DNA from: Pseudomonas fragi
GTDB lineage: Bacteria; Pseudomonadota; Gammaproteobacteria; Pseudomonadales; Pseudomonadaceae
DNA length: 64,000 nt
Assembly: GCF_900105835.1 (NCBI RefSeq)
Contig: NZ_LT629783.1
Span: 868,001-932,000 of the forward strand
Direction: 5' to 3'
This document shows positions 54,634 to 63,515 of the stretch, in pieces. A model generated the notes under the pieces. That model was given only the letters and a program-made list of their open reading frames with translations, did not search any database and was not told where the DNA came from. A program made the position numbers and the translations under genes. Position 1 is the stretch's first letter. Every line of letters begins with the position of its first letter.

Positions 54634-55689
54634 ATGACCCAGCCCCGCCGCTACCTCGTAATCAGCCTGGTGTCAGCACTCGTTGCCGCCGGCCTCTGGT
54701 ATTCGATGGCCCCTGCGCCTGCCGTCCCCACGCCCTCCGTGAGCCAGCGCTATTCCATCGCCCTGGACATAGCCCACAACGGCAAACCCGGTGCCGCCCG
54801 CGTGCTCTATCAGCAATTGGCCCGCACCGACCTGAGCGACAGCCGTCGCGCCAGCCTGCATGCCGAACTGCCCAACTACCCAAGCCCGCAAGCCCTGAAG
54901 CTGGCCGACGCCGACCTGCACAACCCGTCACCGCTGGTGCGCAAAGCGGCGATCCAGAGCATTGTCGGCCTCGTGCCCAGTGCCCAGCGCACGTTGTTGT
55001 TGGGGCCATTGCTCGATGACGAGGAACAAAGCGTGCGCTTTGCCGCGGCCAACGCCCTGCTCGGCCTGTCGCCAGATGAACAGGGCCTGTACTTCGGGCC
55101 GTTGCAGCAAGTGATCGACGAGTTCGAACGCGACCTCAAGACCCGCCCTGACAACCCCCAGGCCCAGGGCCAGCTCGCTCGCCTGTACCTGCACGAAGGC
55201 CAGCTGGATGAGGCCCAGGCGGCGCTGGAACAGGTCACCCGCCTGGACCCGGACAACCTCAAGGCCGTGGTGGCGCAGATCGATCTGCTGGACAAGCGCG
55301 GCAAGCCTGACCAGGCCCGTGAATTGCTGGCCCGTCAGCTCGAAGCGCACCCGGATTCAGCGTACCTGCAACATGCCTTGGGCATCTGGCTGCTCAACCA
55401 CGGCCAGACTGAGTACGCCCTGCTCGGCCTGGCCAAGGCCGTGGAGCTTGAGCCCGACAACAGCGACTACCGCTACAAACTGGCCACGGCCCTGCATGAC
55501 CTCGACCAGCTGGAAGCCGCGCAACGCCAGCTCGAGGAGCTGCTGCAACGCCAGCCCGCCAATCGTCGGGCGCGGGTGCTGTTGATTCGTTACTGGAAAG
55601 AGGCCGGGCAATTGCAAAATGTGCAGGTACTGCTGGCGCAACTGGAGCAGCAGAACCCGGATGACCCGGCGCTGCAGCAGGGGTTGTGA
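54634..55689 (+). CDS. TPR-repeat protein with N-terminal membrane anchor
   Basis: 351 aa. One hydrophobic helix at about 8-28 (YLVISLVSALVAAGLWY) anchors or exports it. Next comes a HEAT-like segment (NPSPLVRKAAIQSIVGL; SVRFAAANALLGLSP, residues about 95-150), and then at least four TPR motifs (about 165-345; AQGQLARLYLHEGQLDEAQAA, AYLQHALGIWLLNHGQTEYA). Such proteins scaffold complexes; no specific role is visible. The frame also opens at TTG 54598, but ATG 54634 places the helix near the N-terminus. It stands alone between two repeats. Confidence 0.75.
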   Translation: MTQPRRYLVISLVSALVAAGLWYSMAPAPAVPTPSVSQRYSIALDIAHNGKPGAARVLYQQLARTDLSDSRRASLHAELPNYPSPQALKLADADLHNPSPLVRKAAIQSIVGLVPSAQRTLLLGPLLDDEEQSVRFAAANALLGLSPDEQGLYFGPLQQVIDEFERDLKTRPDNPQAQGQLARLYLHEGQLDEAQAALEQVTRLDPDNLKAVVAQIDLLDKRGKPDQARELLARQLEAHPDSAYLQHALGIWLLNHGQTEYALLGLAKAVELEPDNSDYRYKLATALHDLDQLEAAQRQLEELLQRQPANRRARVLLIRYWKEAGQLQNVQVLLAQLEQQNPDDPALQQGL

Positions 55690-55701
55690 ACAGCTGAACC
55701 T

Positions 55702-55787
55702 GTGGGAGCGGGCTTGCTCGCGATGCAGGCAACCCGGTCTGTCTGAAGCATTCGGGGTGATGCAATCGCGAGCAAGCCCGCTCCCAC
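55702..55787. repeat. REPIN (two facing REP palindromes)
   Basis: GTGGGAGCGGGCTTGCTCGC at 55702 and its exact inverse ending at 55787. It separates the convergent TPR and single-receiver genes. Same arms as the element at 24459-24543, different spacer. Confidence 0.9.
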
Positions 55788-55813
55788 AAGCGCACCCCCA
55801 AAGGTATCAAGCG

Positions 55814-56191
55814 TCAAGCCAGCAATTTCTGGATCTGCGCCTGCAGGGTATCGAGGTCGAACGGCTTGGCCAGGATCGGTGCAGTCAGGGTGATCGGGCT
55901 GCCCGTGTCGCGGATCTCGGCCGGGTAGCCGCTGATAAAGATCACCTTCAGGTCCGGGCGCAGCTTGAGGGCAGGCTCGGCGATCTGTACCCCGGAAATC
56001 CCTCCCGGCAATCGGAAGTCGGTGACCATAAGGTCCAGATGCGGCTTGCTCGCCAGAATCTCGAACGCCTGCTCGCCATTTTCGGCCTGCAACACCCTGT
56101 AGCCTTCACCCGCCAGATAGGCACTGAGGACCATCAGGATCGAGGGATCGTCTTCGACAATCAAAACAACATCTTGCGCATCTTCACTCAT
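55814..56191 (-). CDS. Single-domain response regulator (CheY-like receiver)
   Basis: 125 aa, receiver only. Acidic residues EDD (13-15), phospho-acceptor Asp58 (VTDFRLPGG) and Lys in ILAKPFDLD are present. With no output domain it acts by protein contact or as a phosphate shuttle. Last gene, 66 bp after the receiver-kinase gene, of a minus-strand cluster with a triple-receiver hybrid kinase, CheR and CheB. AAGG precedes ATG 56191. Confidence 0.88.
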   Translation of the reverse strand: MSEDAQDVVLIVEDDPSILMVLSAYLAGEGYRVLQAENGEQAFEILASKPHLDLMVTDFRLPGGISGVQIAEPALKLRPDLKVIFISGYPAEIRDTGSPITLTAPILAKPFDLDTLQAQIQKLLA

Positions 56192-56257
56192 GGGAAACCT
56201 TAATTCATGCCATCGCTGCCAGTATGACCCCGGGCGCGGTCATAGGTTGCGCCCAGT

Positions 56258-57454
56258 TTATGCCTTTTGTACCAACGGCAGGCAAACCCTGAACAAGGCC
56301 CCCTCACCCAGCGTGCTCTGCACGCTGATGGTGCCGCTGTGCGCAGTCACAATCTGCTCCGAAATAAACAGCCCCAGGCCAAGCCCTGCGGTCACATGGC
56401 TGGCCGATACCCGCTCAAATTGCTGGAAAACCCGCTGCTGGTTTTCTGCGCTGATGCCAATGCCCTGGTCGCGTACATCCACCACGGCCTGGTCATTTTC
56501 GATATAAACCGCTACATCAATGGGCTTTTTCGCGCCATAGCGCAAGGCATTGGTCAGCAGGTTACTGATGACCTGCTCGATCCTGAATTCATCCCACTGC
56601 CCCACCACCGGTTGCCCGGCCGTGAAGTTGACGCTCGATTGCGCCGCGCTGATCTGCGCGGCAAAGTTTTCCAGCAACCGGGCCACGACCTGGGTCAAGT
56701 CAACTGGCGCAGGGCGAATGGACAGCTTGCCGGTGCGGATGCGCGACACGTCGAGCATGTCTTCGATCAGGCGGATCAGGCTCTGGATCTGGCGCTCGTC
56801 GCGCTCGACCATCGCCTGCATCTTGTCCAGGGTGAATGCCGCGGCATTGTCCCGGGCCAGGTGCATCTTGCGCAGTTGGGTTTCCAGAATCAGCCCGTTG
56901 AGCGGCGTTCGCACCTCATGGGAGACGATCGACATAAAGTCGTCGCGCATGCGCACTGCATGCTCCAGTTCCACCTGGGTCAGCTGCAACTGCGCCAGCA
57001 GGGTTTCCTGCTCACGGCGACTCTGCTCCAGGGCTTCGACCTGCTGCTTCATGGCCTTGCTCTGGCGATACAACTCAACGAACACATTGACCTTGCTCTT
57101 GACCGCATGGATATCCAGCGGCTTGTGCAGAAAGTCCACCGCGCCGCTTTCATAGCCCTTGAAGGCATAGTTCATCTCGCGCCCGGCGGCACTGACAAAC
57201 ACGATGGGGATGTTTTTGGTCTTGGCCGTACCCCGCATCAGCTCGGCCAGCTCAAAACCGTTCATGCCGGGCATCTGCACATCCAGAATGGCCATCGCGA
57301 ACTCGTGCTGCAGCAGCAGCGACAGCGCTTCGTCAGCCGACAGGGCCTTATACACGATGCGGTCCTCGCGCTTGATCAGCGCTTCGAGGGCCAGCAGGTT
57401 TTCCGGCAGATCATCGACGATCAGCAGCTTGGCTTTGATTTCATTCAGTAGCAT
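56258..57454 (-). CDS. Soluble receiver-histidine kinase hybrid
   Basis: 398 aa. N-terminal receiver (Asp58, AILDVQMPGMNGFEL; VDFLHKPLD), a coiled coil of about 40 residues, HisKA box with His179 (MSIVSHEVRTPLNG) and HATPase (NLLTNALRYGA, DQGIGI, GLGLGLFIS). No membrane segment, so it is cytosolic and takes its signal through its own receiver, presumably from the giant hybrid kinase. ATG 57454 overlaps the CheB gene by 10 bp. Confidence 0.9.
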   Translation of the reverse strand: MLLNEIKAKLLIVDDLPENLLALEALIKREDRIVYKALSADEALSLLLQHEFAMAILDVQMPGMNGFELAELMRGTAKTKNIPIVFVSAAGREMNYAFKGYESGAVDFLHKPLDIHAVKSKVNVFVELYRQSKAMKQQVEALEQSRREQETLLAQLQLTQVELEHAVRMRDDFMSIVSHEVRTPLNGLILETQLRKMHLARDNAAAFTLDKMQAMVERDERQIQSLIRLIEDMLDVSRIRTGKLSIRPAPVDLTQVVARLLENFAAQISAAQSSVNFTAGQPVVGQWDEFRIEQVISNLLTNALRYGAKKPIDVAVYIENDQAVVDVRDQGIGISAENQQRVFQQFERVSASHVTAGLGLGLFISEQIVTAHSGTISVQSTLGEGALFRVCLPLVQKA

Positions 57455-58053
57455 TGGCTATGTTCCAGCTCGACAAGCAGACGGCCAATGCCGCGCAAGG
57501 GAAGGATGCAGTCCGGTTGAAAAAGCTCCAGGGCTGCGCGGGGCATGGTCGCCACCTGGGCTTCGTCCGGGTCCTGGATAATGGTCAGGCCGCCCGCCTG
57601 ATTGACCTGGCTCATCCCTCGCGCACCATCGCGATTGGCACCTGTCAACAATATCGCGGCCAGGCGCTGTTGATACACATCGGCCGCGGACTCAAAAAGG
57701 TAATCGATTGCAGGCCGCGAGTAATGCACCGGTTCCTCCTGACTCAGGGAAAAACTTTGATCCTGCTCCACCGAGACATGGTAGCCGGGCGCGGCAAAGT
57801 ACAAGGTGCCCGGCACAATCGGCTGTTTGTCCTGCACCTCCCTGACCGGCAGGGCCACGCGCTGGGCAAACACTTCGGCGAGCTGGCTGCGTCGCTCGTC
57901 GGGCAAGTGCAGCACCACGATGATCGGCAGGGAAAAATCAGCCGTGAGTTCGGCAAAAATCGTCAACAACGCTTCGACCCCACCCGCCGACGCGCCGATC
58001 ACCACTGCCGCTACCTGTCTGTTGTCAGCCACAGGGCTGTGCCGGGCTGTCAT
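57445..58053 (-). CDS. CheB-type methylesterase without receiver domain
   Basis: 202 aa, only the catalytic domain. Triad Ser22 (IGASAGGVEAL), His49 (VLHLPDERRSQ) and Asp142 (LTGANRDGARGM) are conserved. Chemotaxis CheB has an N-terminal receiver of about 120 residues, missing here, so activity is not controlled by direct phosphorylation. Paired with a CheR-type gene (4-bp overlap), as in stress-sensing hybrid-kinase clusters; no chemoreceptor gene is present, so the substrate is unclear. Confidence 0.88.
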   Translation of the reverse strand: MTARHSPVADNRQVAAVVIGASAGGVEALLTIFAELTADFSLPIIVVLHLPDERRSQLAEVFAQRVALPVREVQDKQPIVPGTLYFAAPGYHVSVEQDQSFSLSQEEPVHYSRPAIDYLFESAADVYQQRLAAILLTGANRDGARGMSQVNQAGGLTIIQDPDEAQVATMPRAALELFQPDCILPLRGIGRLLVELEHSQCY

Positions 58054-58865
58054 AGCTTGCGGTAGATCCGTTCGTGTTTGAGCACGGGGGTGAATTGCTT
58101 GCTGTAATCCGAAAAATCCAGGGTTTCCTTACTGCCCAGCATCAGGAACCCGCGGTGGCACAGCGACTCGTGAAACAGACCAAAGGCTCTGTTTTGCAAA
58201 TCTTTATTGAAATAAATCAATACGTTACGACACGAAATTAAATTCGTTTCCGAGAACACGCTATCGGTCGCCAGGCTGTGATCGGCGAAGGTCACGTTCT
58301 CACGCAGGCTCTTGTCGAAAATCGCGTAGTCGTAGGCGGCGGTGTAGTAATCGGCAAACGAGCGCTGACCACCGGCCTTTTGATAGTTGTGGGTATAGGC
58401 GCGGATATTCTCCAGGGAAAAAATCCCCTGCTTGGCTTTTTCCAGGGACCGCGGGTTGATATCGGTGGCGTAGATGATGGTGCGATCGAGCAAACCTTCC
58501 TCGCGCAGCAGGATGGCCATTGAATAGACCTCCTCGCCGGTGCTGCAGCCGGCAATCCAGATTTTCAGCGACGGGTAGGTCTTGAGGATCGGCACCACCT
58601 CCTGGCGAATGGCCAGGAAGTGCTCCGGGTCGCGAAACATCTCGCTCACCGGGATGGTCAGGAACTGCAGCAACTGCATAAAGGCCGTGGGATCGTGCAG
58701 GATGCGTTCCTGCAGGGCCGAGATGGTGTTGCAGTCGAACTGACGCAGCGCATGATTGACCCGGCGCTTGATCGACGCACCGGAGTAATCGCGAAAGTCA
58801 TAACTGTATTTGAGATAGATCGCTTCAATCAGCAGCCGTAACTCGATATCGGTGTTCCGTTGCAC
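58050..58865 (-). CDS. CheR-type SAM-dependent methyltransferase
   Basis: 271 aa. N-terminal helical domain (YKYSYDFRDYSGASIKRRV-like), then the SAM fold with IAGCSTGEEVYSMAI, YATDINPRSLEKA and SCRNVLIYFN. Chemotaxis CheR methylates receptor glutamates; here the nearby hybrid kinase, with long glutamate-rich coiled coil, is a possible target (inference). The start is GTG 58865, directly after the hybrid kinase stop TAA, with GGAA inside that gene as ribosome-binding site. Confidence 0.9.
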   Translation of the reverse strand: MQRNTDIELRLLIEAIYLKYSYDFRDYSGASIKRRVNHALRQFDCNTISALQERILHDPTAFMQLLQFLTIPVSEMFRDPEHFLAIRQEVVPILKTYPSLKIWIAGCSTGEEVYSMAILLREEGLLDRTIIYATDINPRSLEKAKQGIFSLENIRAYTHNYQKAGGQRSFADYYTAAYDYAIFDKSLRENVTFADHSLATDSVFSETNLISCRNVLIYFNKDLQNRAFGLFHESLCHRGFLMLGSKETLDFSDYSKQFTPVLKHERIYRKL

Positions 58866-61800
58866 TTAGAGTCGTTCCATTTTCGGTAGCCAGACCCGGA
58901 TCAACGAAAACAGTCGGTCCAGATCGATAGGTTTGGCCAGGTAATCATTGGAGCCTGCCTGCAGGCAACGCTCCTGATCGTCCTTCATTGCCTTGGCCGT
59001 GACCGCAATGATCGGCAGCTTGCGCCAGCGCGGGTTCTTGCGAATTTCGACGGTGGCCTCGTAGCCATCCATTTCCGGCATCATCACGTCCATCAGCACC
59101 AGGTCGATGTCTTCGACTTCATCGAGGCGCTCGATGGCTTCGCGGCCATTACGCCCGATCACTACGATGGCGCCCTTTTGCTCCAGAGCGCTGGTCAGGG
59201 CAAAGATGTTACGTACATCGTCATCCACAAGCAGAATCTTGCGCCCCTCGAAGACCTTGTCGCGGCTGCGGGCGGTCTTGAGCATCGTTTGCCGCTCATG
59301 GGACAACTGAGATTCAACTTTGTGCAGAAATAATGTCACTTCATCGAGCAAACGCTCCGGCGAACGGGCGCCCTTGATGATGATCGAGCGCGAATACTTG
59401 CGCAGTTCGGCCTCTTCATCACGGGTCAGGTTGCGCCCGGTATAGACGATAACCGGAGGGAACGAGCAGATATCCTCGGTGGACATGCGCTTGAGCAAGT
59501 CGTTGCCGAGCATGTCCGGCAGCTTGAGGTCGATGATCATGCAGTCGTAGATATTGCTGCGCAGCAGGTCCAGCGCTTCCTGGGCGTAGCCAACGGCGGT
59601 GATTTCAATGTCATCGTCGCCGATCAGGCGGGCAATGCTGTCGCGCTGCAGGTCGTCGTCCTCCACCAGCAGCACGCGTTTGACCTTCTGCGTCAGCTTG
59701 GCCTCCAGGCGGGCGAAGACGTTTTTCAGTTCTTCACGGGTGGTCGGCTTGACCGCATAGCCCACCGCGCCCATATGCATCGCAGCTTCGACCCGATCCT
59801 CGACGGAAATCACATGCACCGGGATATGCCGGGTCGGCGCCAGCGCCTTGAGGCGCTGCAGCACGGTCAACCCCGAGTGATCGGGCAGGCGCATATCGAG
59901 CAGGATCGCGTCGGGAATAAACTGCGCGGCCAGGCTGAAGCCTTCGTCCGCACCGTGGGCCACCAGGCAGCGATAACCCAGCTCATGCGCAAGATCGAAG
60001 AGGATGTTTGCAAAGTTGGGCTCATCTTCAATCACCAGGATGCAGCGCGTGGTGAACGGTGCCTGCTCACGGTCATCCATAAAGCGTGCAATGTCTACCG
60101 GCGGCACAACGGCCGGCAGCGGCTGGGGCCTGTGGGCCACTGCCGCCGGCCGTGGCGCAGGAGCAGCGGACAGTTGCGCCAGCTCCTGGGCCGACTCCAC
60201 ATACTGCTCCGGCAACACCAGGGTAAAGGTACTGCCCTGCCCCGGCTCGCTACTGACCGTGATCGAGCCACCGAGCAGGGTCGCCAGGTCGCGGGAGATC
60301 GACAGACCCAGGCCCGTGCCACCATAACGACGGTTACTGGTGCCATCTGCCTGGCGGAAGGCTTCGAAAATGCTTTCCTGCTGATCCGGGGCGATACCTA
60401 TGCCGGAATCGGTCACGGCAAAGGCAACGCCTTCCCCCGGCTCGCGGGACACGACCAGGCTGACCTGGCCTTTTTCGGTGAACTTGACCGCATTGGACAG
60501 CAGGTTTTTCAGGATCTGCTCCAGGCGCTGACTGTCGGTGTAGATCATCGGCGGCGTGCCGGGCTGCAATTGCACATCAAAGCTCAGGGATTTTTCCCCG
60601 GCCAGCGGCTGGAACATGCCGCGCAGACCTTCTACCACCCGCGCCACACTGGTGTTCTCGGGGCGCACTTCGAGCTTGCCGGCTTCGACCTTGGAGATAT
60701 CCAGGATGTCGTTGATCAGGTTGAGCAGGTCATTGCCCGCCGAATAGATCGACTCGGCAAACTTGACCTGCTCTGCACTGAGATTCTGCTGCGGGTTTTC
60801 CGACAGCAGCTTGGCCAGAATCAACGAGCTGTTCAGCGGCGTGCGCAGTTCGTGGGACATATTGGCGAGGAATTCGGACTTGTACTTGCTGGAGCGCTGC
60901 AACTCATCGGCGCGTTCCTCGAGCTGGATTTGCACCCGGTTAAGCTCGGTGTTCTTGCGGTCCATCGCATCGCGCTGGCCAGCCAATTCTTCGTTGGTCT
61001 GCTCAAGTTCGGCCTGCTGGGTTTCGAGGCTGGTTTGCGACTCTTTGAGAATACGCGACTGCTCTTCGAGTTCTTCGTTGGCAGTTTTCAGCTCTTCCTG
61101 CTGGACTTGCAGTTCCTCGTTGAGCTGCTGTGTTTCGGCCAGCACCTCTTGCAGGCGCTGACGATAACGGGCGGCTTCGATCGAAGTGCCAATATTGTCG
61201 GCAATCAGTTCAAACAGCTCGATATCACGCTCGTTCAGCGGACGCAGGAAGCCCAACTCGATCACGCCGTTAACCCGATCATCATCACTGGTCGGGATCA
61301 CCAGCACACTGTGCGGGCTGCCCTGACCCAACCCGGAGGTTACCTTGAGGCTGTAGTCTGCAGGCACGTTATCCAGACGAATCAGCTGATCTTGCTGTGC
61401 GGCTTGCCCGACAATGCCTTCATCGTTGTGAATCAGCTGGTCTTGCGCTTCTTGCTCACGGGAGAAACCATAGCTGGCGACACGCTTGAGGCCACCGTGG
61501 TCTTCACGCACGTAAACTGCCGCCACCACCGACCCCAGATACTGGGCGCAGAACTGCAGGATATTGCGCCCCAACATGTTCAGGGTCAGACGGCCCAGCA
61601 CCTGTTCGGCCAGTTCAGTCTGGCCGTTACGCAACCAGGCCTGCTGTTCAAGGCGCTGCGCAGTCTTGATCTGCGACTCGAAAGCATTGTTGTAACTCTC
61701 TGAAAGACTGAGCAAATCACGGCGACCGATATAAGCCAAAAAGCCGCCCAGTCCCAATACAAAACACAAGTACAGGGCAATACTGATAATCGTGGTACGG

Positions 61801-62342
61801 CTCACATCTTCGCTGCGCGCTACGCGCAGTTGCTGCTCCATTTGAATGAAGTCGTCATATTCCTTACGAATTTCATCACTCAGGCGTTTGCCACGGCCGG
61901 CTTGCACGGCCGAGCGGTAATCGCCGTCCTGACGGCGCAGCTCGACCATCGACTGTGCGTAGGTGTTCCACTCATCCTGCAGTGCCTCAAGCCGCTTGAG
62001 GCGGTCAATCTGCTGCGGGTTATCGCTGACCAGTTCCTGCAAGCCTTTCAATTGCACATTGATTTGCGGCTTGGCGACCGCATAAGGGTCGAGGAAATGC
62101 TCATCTCCGGTGATCAGAAAGCCGCGCATGCCGGTTTCCAGGTCCACCGTCAACCGCACCGCTTCGTTGGCATTGCTGATGACCCGATCACTGTGCTCAA
62201 CCCAGCGGCTTACCGACAGCGAATAGCTGACCATAACCACAAACAGGGCGGCACTGAGCGCGCCGACGGCCAGCGGCAAACCGACGTTGCGACTCAGGAG
62301 CTTGCGAAAGCTTCGCTCGTCGATTGATGCAGGTGAGTTCAT
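58866..62342 (-). CDS. Giant hybrid sensor kinase: CHASE3-GAF-kinase-three receivers
   Basis: 1158 aa. Helix at 20-42, CHASE3-type periplasmic domain (about 45-180, DLETGMRGFLITGDEHFL), helix at 185-205, GAF (about 240-390), Glu/Gln-rich coiled coil (395-490), HisKA with His497 (FLANMSHELRTPLNSSLILA), HATPase (NLLSNAVKF, DSGIGI, GTGLGLSIS), and three receivers with phospho-acceptors Asp816, Asp938 and Asp1085. No Hpt domain is present, so phosphate must leave to separate proteins. Leads the operon with CheR, CheB, receiver-kinase and receiver. Start ATG 62342 is uncertain; ATG 62363 is in frame, and neither has a strong ribosome-binding site. Confidence 0.9.
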   Translation of the reverse strand: MNSPASIDERSFRKLLSRNVGLPLAVGALSAALFVVMVSYSLSVSRWVEHSDRVISNANEAVRLTVDLETGMRGFLITGDEHFLDPYAVAKPQINVQLKGLQELVSDNPQQIDRLKRLEALQDEWNTYAQSMVELRRQDGDYRSAVQAGRGKRLSDEIRKEYDDFIQMEQQLRVARSEDVSRTTIISIALYLCFVLGLGGFLAYIGRRDLLSLSESYNNAFESQIKTAQRLEQQAWLRNGQTELAEQVLGRLTLNMLGRNILQFCAQYLGSVVAAVYVREDHGGLKRVASYGFSREQEAQDQLIHNDEGIVGQAAQQDQLIRLDNVPADYSLKVTSGLGQGSPHSVLVIPTSDDDRVNGVIELGFLRPLNERDIELFELIADNIGTSIEAARYRQRLQEVLAETQQLNEELQVQQEELKTANEELEEQSRILKESQTSLETQQAELEQTNEELAGQRDAMDRKNTELNRVQIQLEERADELQRSSKYKSEFLANMSHELRTPLNSSLILAKLLSENPQQNLSAEQVKFAESIYSAGNDLLNLINDILDISKVEAGKLEVRPENTSVARVVEGLRGMFQPLAGEKSLSFDVQLQPGTPPMIYTDSQRLEQILKNLLSNAVKFTEKGQVSLVVSREPGEGVAFAVTDSGIGIAPDQQESIFEAFRQADGTSNRRYGGTGLGLSISRDLATLLGGSITVSSEPGQGSTFTLVLPEQYVESAQELAQLSAAPAPRPAAVAHRPQPLPAVVPPVDIARFMDDREQAPFTTRCILVIEDEPNFANILFDLAHELGYRCLVAHGADEGFSLAAQFIPDAILLDMRLPDHSGLTVLQRLKALAPTRHIPVHVISVEDRVEAAMHMGAVGYAVKPTTREELKNVFARLEAKLTQKVKRVLLVEDDDLQRDSIARLIGDDDIEITAVGYAQEALDLLRSNIYDCMIIDLKLPDMLGNDLLKRMSTEDICSFPPVIVYTGRNLTRDEEAELRKYSRSIIIKGARSPERLLDEVTLFLHKVESQLSHERQTMLKTARSRDKVFEGRKILLVDDDVRNIFALTSALEQKGAIVVIGRNGREAIERLDEVEDIDLVLMDVMMPEMDGYEATVEIRKNPRWRKLPIIAVTAKAMKDDQERCLQAGSNDYLAKPIDLDRLFSLIRVWLPKMERL

Positions 62343-62507
62343 TTTCAGGCCCGTGAAAGTCATAAAAAAACTGGAGTTTGCCGGATTATCGAGCAATAGT
62401 TCTATTTTCTTACCTTTATATACGTTTTTACACACATACAGATGCAGGTGACGGCTATCCTTGCTGCCTGTGAGAACCGCGTTTAATTTTTTATCGAGAT
62501 CATGATT

Positions 62508-62873
62508 ATGTCCGCAACACCCTCCACCATCCTTGTGGTCGAAGACGACGCCATTGTTCGCATGCTGATCGTTGACGTCCTGCAAGAACTGGAGTTCAGC
62601 GTGCTTGAAGCCGACGGCAGCGAGCGCGCCCTGGAACTGCTTGAGGACACAGCCCGTAACATTGACCTGCTGATGACCGACGTTGGCCTGCCGGGCATGG
62701 ACGGCCGCACCCTGGCGACCAGGGCCCGGGAACTACGCCAGACATTGCCTGTGCTGTTTGCCAGCGGCTACGCCGAGACCCTTGAGGTTGCAGAAGGCAT
62801 GGCGGTGATCGGCAAACCCTTCTCCATTGACCAACTGCGTGCCAAAGTCAAAAGCATGTTGGTGAACGTCTGA
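62508..62873 (+). CDS. Single-domain response regulator, divergent from the hybrid kinase
   Basis: 121 aa, receiver only. EDD at 12-14, Asp58 (LMTDVGLPGMDG), Lys in VIGKPFSID; the segment LPVLFASGYAE is typical of receivers in hybrid-kinase relays. Divergent from the giant kinase over 165 bp and related in type to the receiver at the other end of the cluster. ATG 62508 and 62502 are both possible; GAG 8 bp upstream favours 62508. Confidence 0.85.
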   Translation: MSATPSTILVVEDDAIVRMLIVDVLQELEFSVLEADGSERALELLEDTARNIDLLMTDVGLPGMDGRTLATRARELRQTLPVLFASGYAETLEVAEGMAVIGKPFSIDQLRAKVKSMLVNV

Positions 62874-62876
62874 CCT

Positions 62877-62967
62877 GTAGCCGCTGCCGCAGGCGGCGAT
62901 GGGCTGCGCAGCGGCCCTGCTTTTTGAAGGTAATGCGGCCCTTTTCGCAGCCTGCGACAGCGGCTAC
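62877..62967. repeat. REPIN of a second class (GTAGCCGCTG)
   Basis: GTAGCCGCTGCCGCAGGC at 62877 faces the inverse GCCTGCGACAGCGGCTAC ending at 62967, with one to two mismatches. A third kind of palindromic repeat in this window, immediately after the receiver gene stop. Confidence 0.75.
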
Positions 62968-63012
62968 AACGGCCCCTTGAATTGACGGCTCTCACGGGCT
63001 GTGGTTTCCTAC

Positions 63013-63205
63013 ACATCTTGTATCAGGTGCCCTTCACAGGGTGAAACGGGAAACCGGTGCGTCAGGCGTTATGCCCTGACAAGCCCGGCGCTGCCCCCGC
63101 AACGGTAAGCGAGAGAAACATCACGTCCACTGTGCCGAAGGCATGGGAAGGAGATGTTTGCAGGCTCAACCCACGAGCCCCTCGCAAGCCCGGAGACCGG
63201 CCTGA
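63013..63205 (+). ncRNA. Cobalamin riboswitch
   Basis: Conserved parts in order: GGTGCCCTTCACAGGGTGAA (63027 on), AACGGGAAACCGGTGCG, the CCTGACAAGCCCGGCGCTGC part, GCCCCCGCAACGGTAAGCG, and the B12 box AAGCCCGGAGACCGGCCTGA at 63186-63205. Coenzyme B12 binding would lower expression of the downstream cbtBA cobalt uptake genes. Confidence 0.92.
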
Positions 63206-63246
63206 TTATTTCGAATAACAAACCCGCGGTGGGCGGGCGCTGTTAA

Positions 63247-63277
63247 ACCCTGCGGGCTTCGTTCGCGGGGTTTTCTT
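63247..63277 (+). terminator. Riboswitch expression platform terminator
   Basis: ACCCTGCG (63247-63254), loop, CGCGGGGT (63264-63271), running into TTTTCTT. Located 42 bp after the B12 box and 39 bp before cbtB. It fits transcription termination when cobalamin is bound. An earlier GC-rich segment (ACCCGCGGTGGGC, about 63223-63235) could pair in the alternative fold. Confidence 0.75.
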
Positions 63278-63315
63278 GCGCTTTGCTGCCCGTCGTCCGA
63301 CCCGAGGCAAGCGCC

Positions 63316-63504
63316 ATGTCCGTCAGCACCAGCCGTACCCATTCCGCCGCTACCAGCACCACCCAGAGCCAACGCATCGTCGCTGCTGTCGGCGCTGCCG
63401 TACTGGGCGCGTTCCTCGTCTACTTCGCCGGTTTCTCCCATATCGATGCCGTTCACAACGCAGCTCATGACACCCGTCACAGCTCCGCCTTCCCGTGCCA
63501 TTGA
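63316..63504 (+). CDS. cbtB: Cobalt transporter subunit CbtB
   Basis: 62 aa. One membrane helix at about 21-41, then a C-terminal metal-binding tail with His47, His51, His55 and the end FPCH (Cys61, His62), the CbtB hallmark. CbtB and CbtA are predicted to bring cobalt into the cell for B12 synthesis. Start ATG 63316 follows the riboswitch terminator. Confidence 0.92.
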   Translation: MSVSTSRTHSAATSTTQSQRIVAAVGAAVLGAFLVYFAGFSHIDAVHNAAHDTRHSSAFPCH

Positions 63505-63515
63505 GACTGCCTGCC

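Noticed and set aside
59775..61703. 642-codon plus-strand open frame within the giant hybrid kinase gene
   Set aside because: Antisense of HisKA/HATPase/receiver coding sequence; no independent motif or ribosome-binding site.
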